Shown: positions 37,136-45,853, counted from the first letter of the stretch. The stretch is 64,000 nt of DNA from Acidaminococcus sp. (GCA_022482815.1 JAKVOM010000001.1:2190946-2254945); one strand, 5' to 3'. Translations and numbers: made by a program. Notes: generated by a model from the letters alone, not told the origin.

Positions 37136-37346
37136 TCACAGAAGATTTGCTGCAAGACGGCTGCAGGGACGCGAAGGGCCGGGCTGAGGCCATGAAGTCG
37201 TACAAAAGAGGTACGTCGAATGGTCGCAGCCCGGCCCGACAAAGTCCATGCGGCTGGATTCTGCAAATCGCTCTGTGAAATTCCTTAGAAAAAACTCTGG
37301 CCAAATAGACGCCCGAGACAAGTCGAGGACTCTATTTGGCCAGGTG
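37136..37346 (+). repeat. repeat E copy carrying the fru operon terminator
   Basis: A hairpin with stem GGGCCGGGCTG and inner TCGACGTAC / GTACGACTTC. The terminator stem CTGGCCAAATAGA / TCTATTTGGCCAG (about 37302-37342) has loop CGAGACAAGTCGAGG. On the minus strand the latter follows the fruA stop and ends in AGTTTTTTC. Confidence 0.8.
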
Positions 37347-37357
37347 CATTAATTAAA

Positions 37358-39301
37358 TTATTTCTCTACCGGTCTCTTAAGAATCCCAAGCAGCACAGCC
37401 CCCACAAGAGATCCCACAACCAGCGCCACAAAATACATCGGCCAGTTATGTACAACCCCAAACACGAAGATGCCGCCGTGCGGTGCCGGGATGGTGCAGC
37501 CAAAGTACATGCTGATGGCACCGGCTACAGCCGCGCCGATAGCGCAGGACGGAATGACTCTCACCGGGTCTTCTGCGGCATACGGGATAGCGCCTTCGGT
37601 GATAAAAGCGAGTCCCATGACAAAGGTCGTCAGCGAATTATGACGGTCCTTATCGGTAAATTTGCTGCGGAAGAACTGGGAAGCGACTGCAATGGCAATC
37701 GGAGGTACCATGCCGCCAATCATGACAGAAGCCATGAACGGAGACGATACGGCAGAACCATCTGCGCCGGCAAGAGAAGCCGTGCCGAATACGTAAGCTG
37801 CCTTATTGAGCGGACCGCCAAAGTCGATACTCATCATGCCTCCCAGGACAAAGCCCATAAGGAGCTTACTGCTGCTGCCCATGCTGGCAAGTCCGTTTGT
37901 CACGCCCTGGTTAAAGGAAGCCATCACTGGGTTCACGGCAAACTGCATCATGGCACCGGTAATGAGAAGTCCCAGTACCGGATATATCAGAATCGGTTTC
38001 AGGCTTTCCAGAGATGCAGGCAGGGAGCTGAAGAGCTTCTTGAGGCCCAGGATAATATAGCCTGCGGCAAAACCGCCGATCAGGGCACCGAAGAATCCGC
38101 TGCCGCCGGCATTTGCCATCGCACCGGCAATGAAACCAACGAGGAGGCCCGGACGATCCGCGATACTGGCCGCGATATAACCTGCGAGCATCGGCATCAT
38201 GAAACCGAAAGCCACACCGCCCGTATTCTTCAGGAAGGCTGCAAGCGGCGTACTCGTACCGAATTTAGCCGTACCGGCTGCATCCATATCAAAGAGGAAT
38301 GCCAGAGCAATCAGGATACCGCCGCCGATGACAAACGGCAGCATATGGGAAACACCGTTCATCAGGTGCTTATAAATCTTGCGGGCACCGCTTTCTTCCG
38401 CTTCCTCTTCTGCACCGGCAGCCGCCGCGCCGGCACCGCCTTTTTCGCCTTCGAAAATCGGAGCATTGCCGCTCAGCGCCTCATCAAGAAGCTGATCCGC
38501 TTTATTGATGCCGTCAGCAACCTTGACGATAACGACGCGTTTGCCCTTGAAGCGGTTCATAGGTACGTATTTATCAGCTGCTACGATAATGCCCGTCGCT
38601 TTTTCGATATCTTCCGGTGTCAGGGCGTTCTTCACGCCGCTCTGGCCGTTCGTTTCGACTTTAATGCGGATATTCCGCTTTGCTGCATGCTGTTCCAGGC
38701 TTTCTGCCGCCATATACGTGTGGGCAATGCCCGTCGGGCAGGCCGTCACAGCCAGTACCTGATAGCTTTCCTCGGTCGGTTCGGCAGCAGCCGCTGCTTC
38801 CGGTGCTGCTTCTGCAGCCGCTTCAGGAGCCTTTTCCTGCACTTCATCAGTCTCTGCTTTTTCAATGAGGGCAAAGAGCTCATCTACTGTACTTACGCCC
38901 ATGAGGCCATCAATGAATTCCGGATCCATCAGCAGCGTGGAGAGGCGGGCCAATACGTCCAGATGCACGTTGTCTTCCGTGTTCGGAGCTGCAATCAGGA
39001 AAAAAAGCTTGGCAGGCTGGCCATCGAGAGAATCAAATTCGACGCCTTCTTTGACCCGCATAAAAGCAAGGCCCGGTGCGGATACAGCCGGCGTCTTGGC
39101 ATGCGGAATGGCAACGCCTTCACCGACGCCCGTACTGCCTTCTTCTTCACGATGGTAGACGCACTGACGGTACGTTTCCACATCGTTGATATTCCCCTGT
39201 TTGCTCATCAAGTCGATGAGTTTATCCAGTGCTTCTTTCTTCGTGACGGCATGGCCTTCCAGGTTGACACTCTCTTTTTTCAACAAATCTGTGATACGCA
39301 T
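37358..39301 (-). CDS. fruA: fructose-specific PTS enzyme IIABC
   Basis: 647 residues in order IIA-IIB-IIC. IIA (1-150) has the phospho-His67 (GVAIPHAKTPAV). An Ala/Glu-rich linker (155-178) leads to IIB with phospho-Cys188 (VTACPTGIAHTYMAAE). IIC (about 310-640) holds the membrane segments with HMLPFVIGGGILIALAF and FITEGAIPYAAEDP. It imports fructose and delivers it as fructose-1-phosphate, the substrate of the adjacent fruK. No fruR gene is in the cluster. Confidence 0.96.
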   Translation of the reverse strand: MRITDLLKKESVNLEGHAVTKKEALDKLIDLMSKQGNINDVETYRQCVYHREEEGSTGVGEGVAIPHAKTPAVSAPGLAFMRVKEGVEFDSLDGQPAKLFFLIAAPNTEDNVHLDVLARLSTLLMDPEFIDGLMGVSTVDELFALIEKAETDEVQEKAPEAAAEAAPEAAAAAEPTEESYQVLAVTACPTGIAHTYMAAESLEQHAAKRNIRIKVETNGQSGVKNALTPEDIEKATGIIVAADKYVPMNRFKGKRVVIVKVADGINKADQLLDEALSGNAPIFEGEKGGAGAAAAGAEEEAEESGARKIYKHLMNGVSHMLPFVIGGGILIALAFLFDMDAAGTAKFGTSTPLAAFLKNTGGVAFGFMMPMLAGYIAASIADRPGLLVGFIAGAMANAGGSGFFGALIGGFAAGYIILGLKKLFSSLPASLESLKPILIYPVLGLLITGAMMQFAVNPVMASFNQGVTNGLASMGSSSKLLMGFVLGGMMSIDFGGPLNKAAYVFGTASLAGADGSAVSSPFMASVMIGGMVPPIAIAVASQFFRSKFTDKDRHNSLTTFVMGLAFITEGAIPYAAEDPVRVIPSCAIGAAVAGAISMYFGCTIPAPHGGIFVFGVVHNWPMYFVALVVGSLVGAVLLGILKRPVEK

Positions 39302-39307
39302 AGCTGA

Positions 39308-40213
39308 CTACTCTCCTTTTTGGATAATGGCTTCAATGGCTTCTTTATCGGCAAGATGCATCGTAAAGGCCGTGGCACTGCCGGCACTGATGCCCCAAAG
39401 CAGAGCCTTTTCGTAATCATTATATTTCAGATAGCCGGCCAGGAACCCGGCGACCATACTGTCGCCCGCTCCGACCGTATTGACCGGTGTCCCATGCGGG
39501 GCTTCCCGGAAATGAACCTCGTTATTTTCATCAAGGAGCAGCGCCCCTTCACCACCCAGGGAAACGAGGATGTTCCTGGCACCCATTTTCTGCATTTCCC
39601 GGGCACCATCGGCGATATCTTCCTTTGTCGGCAGCTTCTCGCCCAAAATTTCTTCCATCTCTTCCCGGTTAGGTTTCACAAGGAAAGGATGACACGGCAA
39701 TGCGCATTTGAGCAAATCTCCCGTTGCGTCGACAACGCAGCGCACACCACGAGAGTTCATCATCTTCACAATGTCGGCATACAGTGCGTCCGTTCCATTA
39801 GCCGGACGGCTGCCGGAAAGCACGAGAATATCACCGTCATCCAGCGTGGCAATTTCCTTTACGAGCGCGGCAATATCGTCCATACCGACTTCCGGACCTT
39901 TACCGTTCAGTGCCGTTTCCACGTCGCCGCGAATCTTCACATTGATGCGGGAAAAGCCCTTTTTGACCGGCAGCAGCTTGACGTCAAGATTGCGCTTTTT
40001 CAAAAGGCGCTCGATTTCATCGCCCGTAAAGCCCGCCTTAAAGCCCAGGACACGGGACTTGATGTCCAGATTCTGGAGCATAATGGAAACGTTGATGCCC
40101 TTGCCGCCGGGAAAAATTTCTTCTTTCACACTGCGGTTAATATTCCCAATAGTAAAATGACTCGCCGTAACGACGTAATCCAGGGAAGGATTGAAAGTGA
40201 CCGTATAAATCAT
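39308..40213 (-). CDS. fruK: 1-phosphofructokinase
   Basis: 301-residue PfkB-family kinase. MIYTVTFNPSLDYVV start, the glycine-rich FPGGKGINVS, and the catalytic NTVGAGDSMVAGFLAG (Asp base). It phosphorylates fructose-1-phosphate to fructose-1,6-bisphosphate, which feeds glycolysis and is the expected CggR effector. It ends six bases before fruA. Confidence 0.96.
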   Translation of the reverse strand: MIYTVTFNPSLDYVVTASHFTIGNINRSVKEEIFPGGKGINVSIMLQNLDIKSRVLGFKAGFTGDEIERLLKKRNLDVKLLPVKKGFSRINVKIRGDVETALNGKGPEVGMDDIAALVKEIATLDDGDILVLSGSRPANGTDALYADIVKMMNSRGVRCVVDATGDLLKCALPCHPFLVKPNREEMEEILGEKLPTKEDIADGAREMQKMGARNILVSLGGEGALLLDENNEVHFREAPHGTPVNTVGAGDSMVAGFLAGYLKYNDYEKALLWGISAGSATAFTMHLADKEAIEAIIQKGE

Positions 40214-40228
40214 GACAGCAACCCCTTT

Positions 40229-41113
40229 TTATAGTTGATGGAGACCGCGGAAATTTTCCGCCGTAATGCCTAGTTGTTTCGTAAGTTTCACATTGCCCGG
40301 ATCGGTCACAGCACGAAGTTCCGTCGTATAGCTGTGATCCCAGTGGGAATCGGCCTGCAGAATGGCGTCGTCCGTTCCGGGATGAACCATGATTTCTGTT
40401 GCACCGGGGCGCATCTGAAGCAGAATCGTGCGGATGCAGGCCGTATCCACGGCATTACCCGCTACAATTCCCCCAAAATAATCCGGCGTCAAAAGGCCAT
40501 GCCTTCTGGCCTTGCGCCGTGCCTGTTCGGAGAGGACATGAAGCCCCGTCCGCCCAATCTGTTCGCCCAGATTGCTCAGCCGCGTATCCGTAAGACTGAC
40601 CGGAATGGCAGGAATCCGCATCGCCGGAATGCCAGCCTTGACGCATAAATCCACAATGACATCAATAATGCCCGGCAGCACATGCATATGCTGATGACTG
40701 TCTGCATGGGTCGGAACCAGCCCCGTGGCAAGGAACTTATCGAGCTGTGCCTGACACTCTGCCCGCACTTCCGAAAGCTTGACGCGCCCCTTCAAAAAAT
40801 GCTTCACAAACGCGCCGTGGTCCGGATAAAATCGCCCTGTAGCAGGATCTACAAGCGAAGGAATCTGTTCCGGCGGCAGTACCGGCAGACCATCTACGAG
40901 GGTAAAATGGATACCCATACCGAGCTGCGGATATTTTTTCGCAAGTGCCACGGCACCATCGAATGCCTTACCCGTTACCATGACCGTAGCCGAACGAATG
41001 AGACCGTGGAGCATGCCCTCCTCCACAGCCTTGTTAATCAGCTCATGACGGCCAAAATCATCGGCATTCACGATCAAAATCTTTTTATTATTCACAGAAT
41101 GGAAATGCCTCAC
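40229..41113 (-). CDS. ChbG/YdjC-family carbohydrate deacetylase
   Basis: 294 residues. Metal-site motifs of the YdjC family: LIVNADDFGRHELIN (Asp near 18-19), GMGIHFTLVDGLP, and THADSHQHMHVLPGI. These enzymes remove N-acetyl groups from chito-oligosaccharides or related glycans; the HpnK subgroup acts on a hopanoid sugar. It lies 15 bp upstream of fruK, so it probably shares the transcript, yet a functional link with fructose is not obvious. Confidence 0.88.
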   Translation of the reverse strand: MRHFHSVNNKKILIVNADDFGRHELINKAVEEGMLHGLIRSATVMVTGKAFDGAVALAKKYPQLGMGIHFTLVDGLPVLPPEQIPSLVDPATGRFYPDHGAFVKHFLKGRVKLSEVRAECQAQLDKFLATGLVPTHADSHQHMHVLPGIIDVIVDLCVKAGIPAMRIPAIPVSLTDTRLSNLGEQIGRTGLHVLSEQARRKARRHGLLTPDYFGGIVAGNAVDTACIRTILLQMRPGATEIMVHPGTDDAILQADSHWDHSYTTELRAVTDPGNVKLTKQLGITAENFRGLHQL

Positions 41114-41179
41114 TTTCCGTTACGATAAAGCATACTTTTCAATATATATAATTATAGTATAAGGGAAGGATTGTTGCTA

Positions 41180-41335
41180 GGGGGAAAAGAGGAGCTGTGG
41201 CGCTTCGCGCTTTTATAAAAAGGCGCTTTTGGCATTTGGCTTTTAGCATTTGACCGGTCTGCGGAATGAAGTGGTTAGTGGGAACAGTGGTTAGTGCGCT
41301 AGTGCGGGCAGATTGTTGGGTAAAGCAAGATGCAG
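41180..41335. repeat. D and C tracts
   Basis: GGAGCTGTGGCGCTTCGCGC, GGCGCTTTTGGCATTTGGC and GTGGTTAGTGGGAACAGTGG. Nothing coding is seen in this 300-bp gap. Confidence 0.65.
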
Positions 41336-41370
41336 ATTGCAGATAGCTGCAGATGGCGGGTAGCTGCTTT

Positions 41371-41381
41371 TATGCTATAAT
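41371..41381 (+). promoter_or_regulatory. extended -10 promoter of the ribU-like gene
   Basis: TATGCTATAAT, a TGn extended -10 with a perfect TATAAT (41376-41381). The short leader after it shows no FMN riboswitch. Confidence 0.6.
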
Positions 41382-41415
41382 AAGGGGCGTAGCAATTTCC
41401 AAGGAGGTTGTTCTT

Positions 41416-42027
41416 GTGAATCGTACGTTAACACCGAGAGCGATGGTGTTTATTTCACTGATGGGAGCGCTCTCTTTCCTTTTAATGTCCTTTGAATTCC
41501 CGCTGCCTTTTGCACCGGCGTATATGAAGTTTGAGATTTCCGATTTACCGGCGCTCTTCGGAGGTTTTTTCCTGGGGCCCCTTGCAGGTACGATGGCTTG
41601 TCTTATCAAGATTCTGCTGAAGCTCATTATTATCGGAACCCATTCGGCCCTCGTCGGGGAAATGATGAACCTGTTCTGCAGTATGGCCTTTGTCGTAACG
41701 GCTACGTGGTATTATCATTTTCATCGCACGAAGCACGGTGCTTTAGGTGCCCTCATTATTTCGTCTATTTTTGCCAGTGTCTTTGCCGTCGTGACCAACT
41801 ATTACTTTGCCATTCCCATGTACGTCCGGCTCTACGGCATTCCCCTGGATACCATCTTAAAGATGGCTTCGGCCGCCAATCCCTTCGTGCATTCCATGTT
41901 TGGATTTTTACTTTTTACCGTGCTGCCGTTTAATTTGATCAAGTATGCGGCTGTGTCGGGCGTGACGTATATGGTGTATAAGAGGATCAGTAATTCGCTG
42001 CAGGCGTTGATTGATAGAGGGAAGTAA
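41416..42027 (+). CDS. ribU: ECF transporter S component, RibU-like
   Basis: 203 residues from the GTG at 41416, chosen for AAGGAGG eight bases upstream. About six membrane helices. EISDLPALFGGFFLGPLAG is typical of the riboflavin-binding subunit RibU of energy-coupling-factor transporters. The shared EcfA/EcfT module is not in the window. Other vitamin S components look similar, so the riboflavin assignment is tentative. Confidence 0.75.
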   Translation: MNRTLTPRAMVFISLMGALSFLLMSFEFPLPFAPAYMKFEISDLPALFGGFFLGPLAGTMACLIKILLKLIIIGTHSALVGEMMNLFCSMAFVVTATWYYHFHRTKHGALGALIISSIFASVFAVVTNYYFAIPMYVRLYGIPLDTILKMASAANPFVHSMFGFLLFTVLPFNLIKYAAVSGVTYMVYKRISNSLQALIDRGK

Positions 42028-42031
42028 TGTA

Positions 42032-42255
42032 AAGGCACCTGTCTCACGCTGGTGCTCGACATGTCTCGCACGCATCTTGAGACAGAGCTTTTTATAAAGA
42101 GGTTTCAGTTGTCCTCTGAAGAATCCAGCCGCATCTGCTTTGTCAGACCGGGGTGTGACCACTCGACGTACGTTTTTTGTACGACTTCGTGGCCCCATCC
42201 CGGTCTTTCTCGCATCTGCGCCTGTCTTGCATCAGAGTCCACCAGAAACAAATAA
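42032..42255 (-). repeat. repeat E, inverted copy, with terminator for the ribU-like gene
   Basis: Starting five bases after the stop: the stem CTGTCTCA / TGAGACAG (42037-42094) encloses GGTGCTCGACATGTCTCGCACGC and is followed by AGCTTTTTAT. Then comes a hairpin GACCGGG..CCCGGTC with inner CCACTCGACGTACG / TGTACGACTTCGTGG. The stems differ completely from the copies at 13082 and 37136 but still pair. Confidence 0.8.
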
Positions 42256-42305
42256 AGCCGCCTTTGGCGGCTGGCTGTGTGATGAAGTATAAATGATTTT
42301 AATAA

Positions 42306-42346
42306 AAGACTGTGCAAGAGTGAAAATTCGTTTTTGCACAGTTTTT
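42306..42346 (+). terminator. second terminator-like hairpin before the lnu(C) transposon
   Basis: ACTGTGCAA..TTGCACAGT followed by TTTTTATTAT. It lies immediately left of the transposon's target duplication. Confidence 0.65.
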
Positions 42347-42440
42347 ATTATATTTATTAGGCTATGTCACAACAAACAGTTGATAAATAGCCATTTTTAT
42401 AGGGGAGTATCAGAACTCCCCTACAAACTGTTATTTGCAG

Positions 42441-42935
42441 TTATCTATACTCATTTGGAATTTCGATATGAAGTGTCTCACACAATAACTTCACATCATG
42501 TGCATCATTTTCATCAAACTCGTATCCCAGATGGAACATTACTTGACTATATGGTTCAATACAGGAAACCTCTATTTCCTCAATTCTTCCTTTACCCGAA
42601 AAAGTTTCTACCGGAAAACAATCCCCATCATAAAGAATTTCACCTTCGTCCGTATATTCAAAACAATGCAAATCAATAATTCTGTTTTTCAAATCTTCCC
42701 ATACAGTATGGTTCAATGTTGTATATTCCATCTTAATCTCATAAAAGCCATTAGCTTTCATTATTTCTATAAAGTTCTGATAATCGTTCTTTTCTACAAA
42801 AATGTCAATATCATTATGGGCTCTTGACTGATATCCAAGAAGAGCATCTACACCCCAGCCACCATCAAGAAAGACTTTAATCTCCGCATCTATTGCAAAT
42901 TGAAGAATCTGTTTTACATCTGTTATATTGACCAT
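42441..42935 (-). CDS. lnu(C): lincosamide nucleotidyltransferase Lnu(C)
   Basis: 164 residues from the ATG at 42933-42935, with GGAG about eight bases upstream; the open frame continues into the transposase gene but without reason to start there. The nucleotidyltransferase signature is FLDGGWGVDALLGYQ followed by HNDIDIFVEK (metal-binding Asp pair). It adenylylates lincomycin and clindamycin, giving lincosamide resistance. Length and sequence agree with my memory of Lnu(C). Transcribed in the same direction as the transposase, 23 bp after its stop. Confidence 0.95.
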   Translation of the reverse strand: MVNITDVKQILQFAIDAEIKVFLDGGWGVDALLGYQSRAHNDIDIFVEKNDYQNFIEIMKANGFYEIKMEYTTLNHTVWEDLKNRIIDLHCFEYTDEGEILYDGDCFPVETFSGKGRIEEIEVSCIEPYSQVMFHLGYEFDENDAHDVKLLCETLHIEIPNEYR

Positions 42936-42958
42936 CTTATCATCTCCACAAATTCTAA

Positions 42959-44002
42959 TTAGGCGACCAGAGGAACTGCTGGTCTGTTTGATAAATCTCT
43001 GCATTTAGCAGTTTTCAATGTTGCCAAAACAAAAGTTAAGAAGATGTTCCTTTTCTCCATGTCGCTTTCTTTGGCGTAATTTACAAGGTTATTCCACACA
43101 AGATAGTTGTTCAGATACTTGGTAGAAACACCGTTAAAGCCACGCATAAACCTCTTTAGCTGGCTATGGTAGCTATTGATATGTTGGATATTATAAATGC
43201 CTTTCTTGGCTTTGCCAGTCTTTAACTGCACAAGGTCAATGCCATTGGCATTTGTAAATCTCACATAGGAGTTCATCTTGTCCGTAACAAGAGTGGAATT
43301 GGTCTTAATCCTACCATCATAAATATGATGTAAATCTCTTGTAGAAACTCTACCAGTATTCGTAATCTTGGAGATAGACAAGCCATTCCTATTAACCGCA
43401 CAAGGAACACATACCTTTTCTTGGGACAAGCCTCTGATATGTGTAGAATGACCACGCTTATGAGCCTTGCGTGGCATAGCAAATGTCTTACTCTTGCTAT
43501 GATTGCCCTTGTACGAGATGGCGAAAAAAGTTTCGTCAGCCTCAATAATGCCGTCAAGGGTAACATCGTCTGCCATATTCTGAAGTGCATCCAAAATCTT
43601 GTGTCTCCAAAGGAATGCGGTGTTTCTGTGAATCCCACAAGCAACAGCAGTCTTACGAATGGATAAGCCATTCATCATACAATCAATGTACTGCTCCCAC
43701 ACGGACAAGTCTTTTCTTGTACCAGACACAATGGAGTTCGTAGCAATCACGAAGGACTTGCCACAATCCTTACATACATATCGCTGTGTGCCATCTTTAC
43801 GATGACCATTGCGAACCACATGGATACAGCCACAAAGAGGGCATACACGACCATTTGCAAAGCGTTCCTTTGCTACGAAATCTTCAATATTCAAAGACTT
43901 TACAAAGGCAGGACTTAAAAGCATTGTTTTAAGGCTTTCCTGCTCTGCGACAGTCAACATACCGATAATATCTAATGCGTCTTTGATAGTAGGCATATCC
44001 AA
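42959..44002 (-). CDS. IS1595-family (ISSag10-like) transposase
   Basis: 347 residues. The N-terminal zinc ribbon CPLCGCIHVVRNGH..CKDCGKSF is followed by the ISXO2-like nuclease domain: IIEADETFFAIS, LVTDKMNSY and HINSYHSQLKRFM, giving Asp, Asp and a third position with Asn/His rather than Glu. Intact, with the start near the right inverted repeat. It should mobilise the 1725-bp unit including lnu(C). Confidence 0.95.
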   Translation of the reverse strand: MDMPTIKDALDIIGMLTVAEQESLKTMLLSPAFVKSLNIEDFVAKERFANGRVCPLCGCIHVVRNGHRKDGTQRYVCKDCGKSFVIATNSIVSGTRKDLSVWEQYIDCMMNGLSIRKTAVACGIHRNTAFLWRHKILDALQNMADDVTLDGIIEADETFFAISYKGNHSKSKTFAMPRKAHKRGHSTHIRGLSQEKVCVPCAVNRNGLSISKITNTGRVSTRDLHHIYDGRIKTNSTLVTDKMNSYVRFTNANGIDLVQLKTGKAKKGIYNIQHINSYHSQLKRFMRGFNGVSTKYLNNYLVWNNLVNYAKESDMEKRNIFLTFVLATLKTAKCRDLSNRPAVPLVA

Positions 44003-44097
44003 TTACCTCCTTCGGTGGTACTGTTTCTTACTATTATTATACGCTATTTCTCGTCAAAAATCAACCATTTGTTGTGACAGAGCCATTTATTATATTT

Positions 44098-44514
44098 TGC
44101 TAAAGCGGAGCTTTAGCGACTGCATCCGTGCCTTCTTCGAGCGTCAGCGAGGAAGAAGGGGAACCGCAGTGGGCGTCGATTGACTTGGTAATCGCGCACA
44201 CGACCGCGGGGGATATTCAGTTGGATAACAAGTAAGGGTAAATACGAGAGACTGGAAAACAGGAGCTCTCCTGGAGGAAGCCAAATCAAAGATTTGGCAC
44301 AATCAAACTAGGTCGACCCCTGATCGTACCCATTCCTGCGTTCTGAATGAATACCCACCACGGACGGAAAGCGACTGCGTCGCATTCCTGTGGTCCCTCC
44401 CTCTTAGTCGCGAAAACCACGCGACCAAGAGGGCAATGCAGTTACTGAAATTTCCATTGGTACTTTTATAACCAGAGAAAGAATAAAAATTTAGTGAAAA
44501 ATAATAAGATGGTC
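44098..44514. repeat. repeat B, copy 3
   Basis: GCTAAAGCGGAGCTTTAGC to AATAAGATGGTC. The left side abuts the transposon's target duplication and the right side abuts the group II intron. The CCCTCTTAGTCGCG..CGCGACCAAGAGGG hairpin here has a wholly different inner stem from other copies, and it still pairs. Confidence 0.85.
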
Positions 44515-45180
44515 GTCGAGTAGACGGGTCGAGTTGCCTCGCCCGCCCCTCACAGAACCGTACGTGCGGTTTTCCCGCATACGGCTCTTAGAATAATCTT
44601 TCAGCACCATATCTGCACTCTTGCACTCGGTGCCTTAATTTCTGTGTCGCAATTTCCATTATGGTAACCTCTTTGTGTTACCTTCTGTTTTGAGACAGAA
44701 ATCGATTATTCTTTGCCCCCTTCGCTCCGCCTACTTTCATAGGTTTCATCACTACTATGAGGCAATCCGACTACTGACTCAGCTTTTGCCAACCTCCGTA
44801 CAGTTAAGTATTTAAGTCAGCATACCACTGTCCCTTGGACTGAGTCAGTTCTCCCAGGTACATGAATAGTGTTTGTGTACTCGCCGTGCACTTGGACCCC
44901 GATGGAACTCTGTGCAGTTCTCGCCGCAGTTTCCTGCTAACGAACTGTACGCTTCTGCCTGCGACCGGTGATAAGGTATCGGCTTCCATATTACGGTTAA
45001 CGAGGCTGATTCTGCTTTACGCCTTGCTCATCGCATTTGGCATTACGGCTCTCACACTCCCTGTCTACGCTTCATGCTCACCTCACGGCTCTGCATGCAA
45101 GACTCGGTACCAGCTGCTTGCTAGACTTTACTGGATTCGGACTTTCACCGAACTATACTATTCACGCCGAACTGGCGCAC
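44515..45180 (-). ncRNA. ORF-less group II intron
   Basis: On the minus strand it begins GTGCGCC (GUGYG consensus) at 45180 and ends TACTCGAC at 44515. Domain V is the hairpin GAGCCGTATGCGGG..CCGCACGTACGGTTC (44555-44587), and domain VI follows with GCGGGCGAGGCAACTCGACC. Domain IV keeps only a 23-codon remnant (44588-44659) instead of a reverse-transcriptase gene. The exons are exactly repeat A's end GGATGAT and repeat B's GACC, which are contiguous in uninterrupted copies (51557, 54985). It needs a maturase in trans for mobility. Confidence 0.87.
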
Positions 45181-45462
45181 ATCATCCCCCGCAAGCGGGC
45201 CCCCTTCCTCAATGTCGCTCCGCGACGTCGAGGAAGGTCCCTAAAGAATATACCGCAGGTGTTCTACATTTTCTTTAGGCAAAGCGAAACACTGGCTACG
45301 TAAAGACTTTCAAAGCGCTTGTAGTGTTTCACCGCTACAAAATATAGCAGGCCTGCAGTTCATAGTAGAGACCTTCTTCGACGTCGCCATAGCGACATTG
45401 AAGAAGGGGAACCGCAGGAAGGCCTGGTGATATCAGGCCTTCCGATAAGCGGTGGATGATGT
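45181..45462. repeat. repeat A, long variant next to the intron
   Basis: Starts ATCATCCCCCGCAAGCGGG and ends GCGGTGGATGAT, then GTCCCTTTATT. The centre (GGTGTTCTACATTTTC to AAATATAGCAGGCCTG) matches the copy at 61574 rather than the common form. It contains GGAAGGCCTGGTGATATCAGG. Confidence 0.82.
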
Positions 45463-45770
45463 CCCTTTATTTTTTCTTTTTATATTTTTAAGGCAAACCG
45501 ACGTCAGGAGGTTTGGCTTCGAAGAACCTTCTTCTTCCAAGCCGCTCCGCGGCTTCGGAAGGAGGAGAAGCGGAACTGAGCGCCAACGATCCGCAAGCGC
45601 AGCGCCGCGGGAGTTGTCGACGCGAAGTTTCTCAGAAGCAGCGACGAAAAGGAGCTGCGTGAGCTTCCTATTCGGCCGAAGGCCGCATCATTTATCGCTG
45701 ACGTAAGGAAGCGGTGACGATTGCAATGGAGGGGATAGCTTCTTTTATTCTTTTATTCTTTTATTCTTTT
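45463..45770. repeat. repeat A right half with F segments
   Basis: GGCAAACCGACGTCAGGAGG, GCCGCTCCGCGGC hairpin, the GAACTGAGCGCC and AGAAGCAGCGACGA blocks seen at 36785-37070, and a right-end variant TTGCAATGGAGGGG. A TTTTATTC tandem run follows (about 45744-45770). Confidence 0.65.
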
Positions 45771-45798
45771 ATTTTTTTATTTTTGCCAAATGGCATAC

Positions 45799-45842
45799 AA
45801 AAAAGCACTACAGATCTTTCTTTGCAATCTGTAGTGCTTTTC
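45799..45842 (-). terminator. terminator of the toxin-antitoxin operon
   Basis: AAAAGCACTACAGAT / ATCTGTAGTGCTTTT, about ten bases after the antitoxin stop. Confidence 0.9.
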
Positions 45843-45853
45843 ATTTATTTCTC

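Larger units (their letters stand above)
42360..44084 (-). mobile_element. MTnSag1-like IS1595-family transposon carrying lnu(C)
   Basis: 1725 bp bounded by imperfect inverted repeats GGCTATGTCACAACAAACAG (left) and GGCTCTGTCACAACAAATGG (right, minus strand). It is flanked by a perfect 8-bp duplication ATTTATTA (42352-42359 and 44085-44092). It contains lnu(C) and an IS1595-type transposase, the gene content and approximate size I recall for MTnSag1 of Streptococcus agalactiae. The clean target duplication and intact genes suggest recent arrival. The interior is visibly more AT-rich than the host genes. Confidence 0.9.

Noticed and set aside
36979-37330. Short genes between the MFS and fru operons
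   Set aside because: All frames there fall inside repeat pieces shared with other intergenic regions and change frame between copies.
41382-41415. FMN riboswitch before the ribU-like gene
   Set aside because: Only about 35 bases lie between the -10 element and the start codon, far too little for the aptamer.
42936-43004. Longer N-terminus for Lnu(C)
   Set aside because: The extra 23 codons overlap the transposase 3' end; the internal ATG has a ribosome site and gives the 164 residues known for Lnu(C).
44804-45278. Coding frames of 61-138 codons within the intron and adjoining repeat
   Set aside because: They lie in catalytic RNA domains or hairpin repeats, have no ribosome sites and match no family I know; apparent openness reflects structure.
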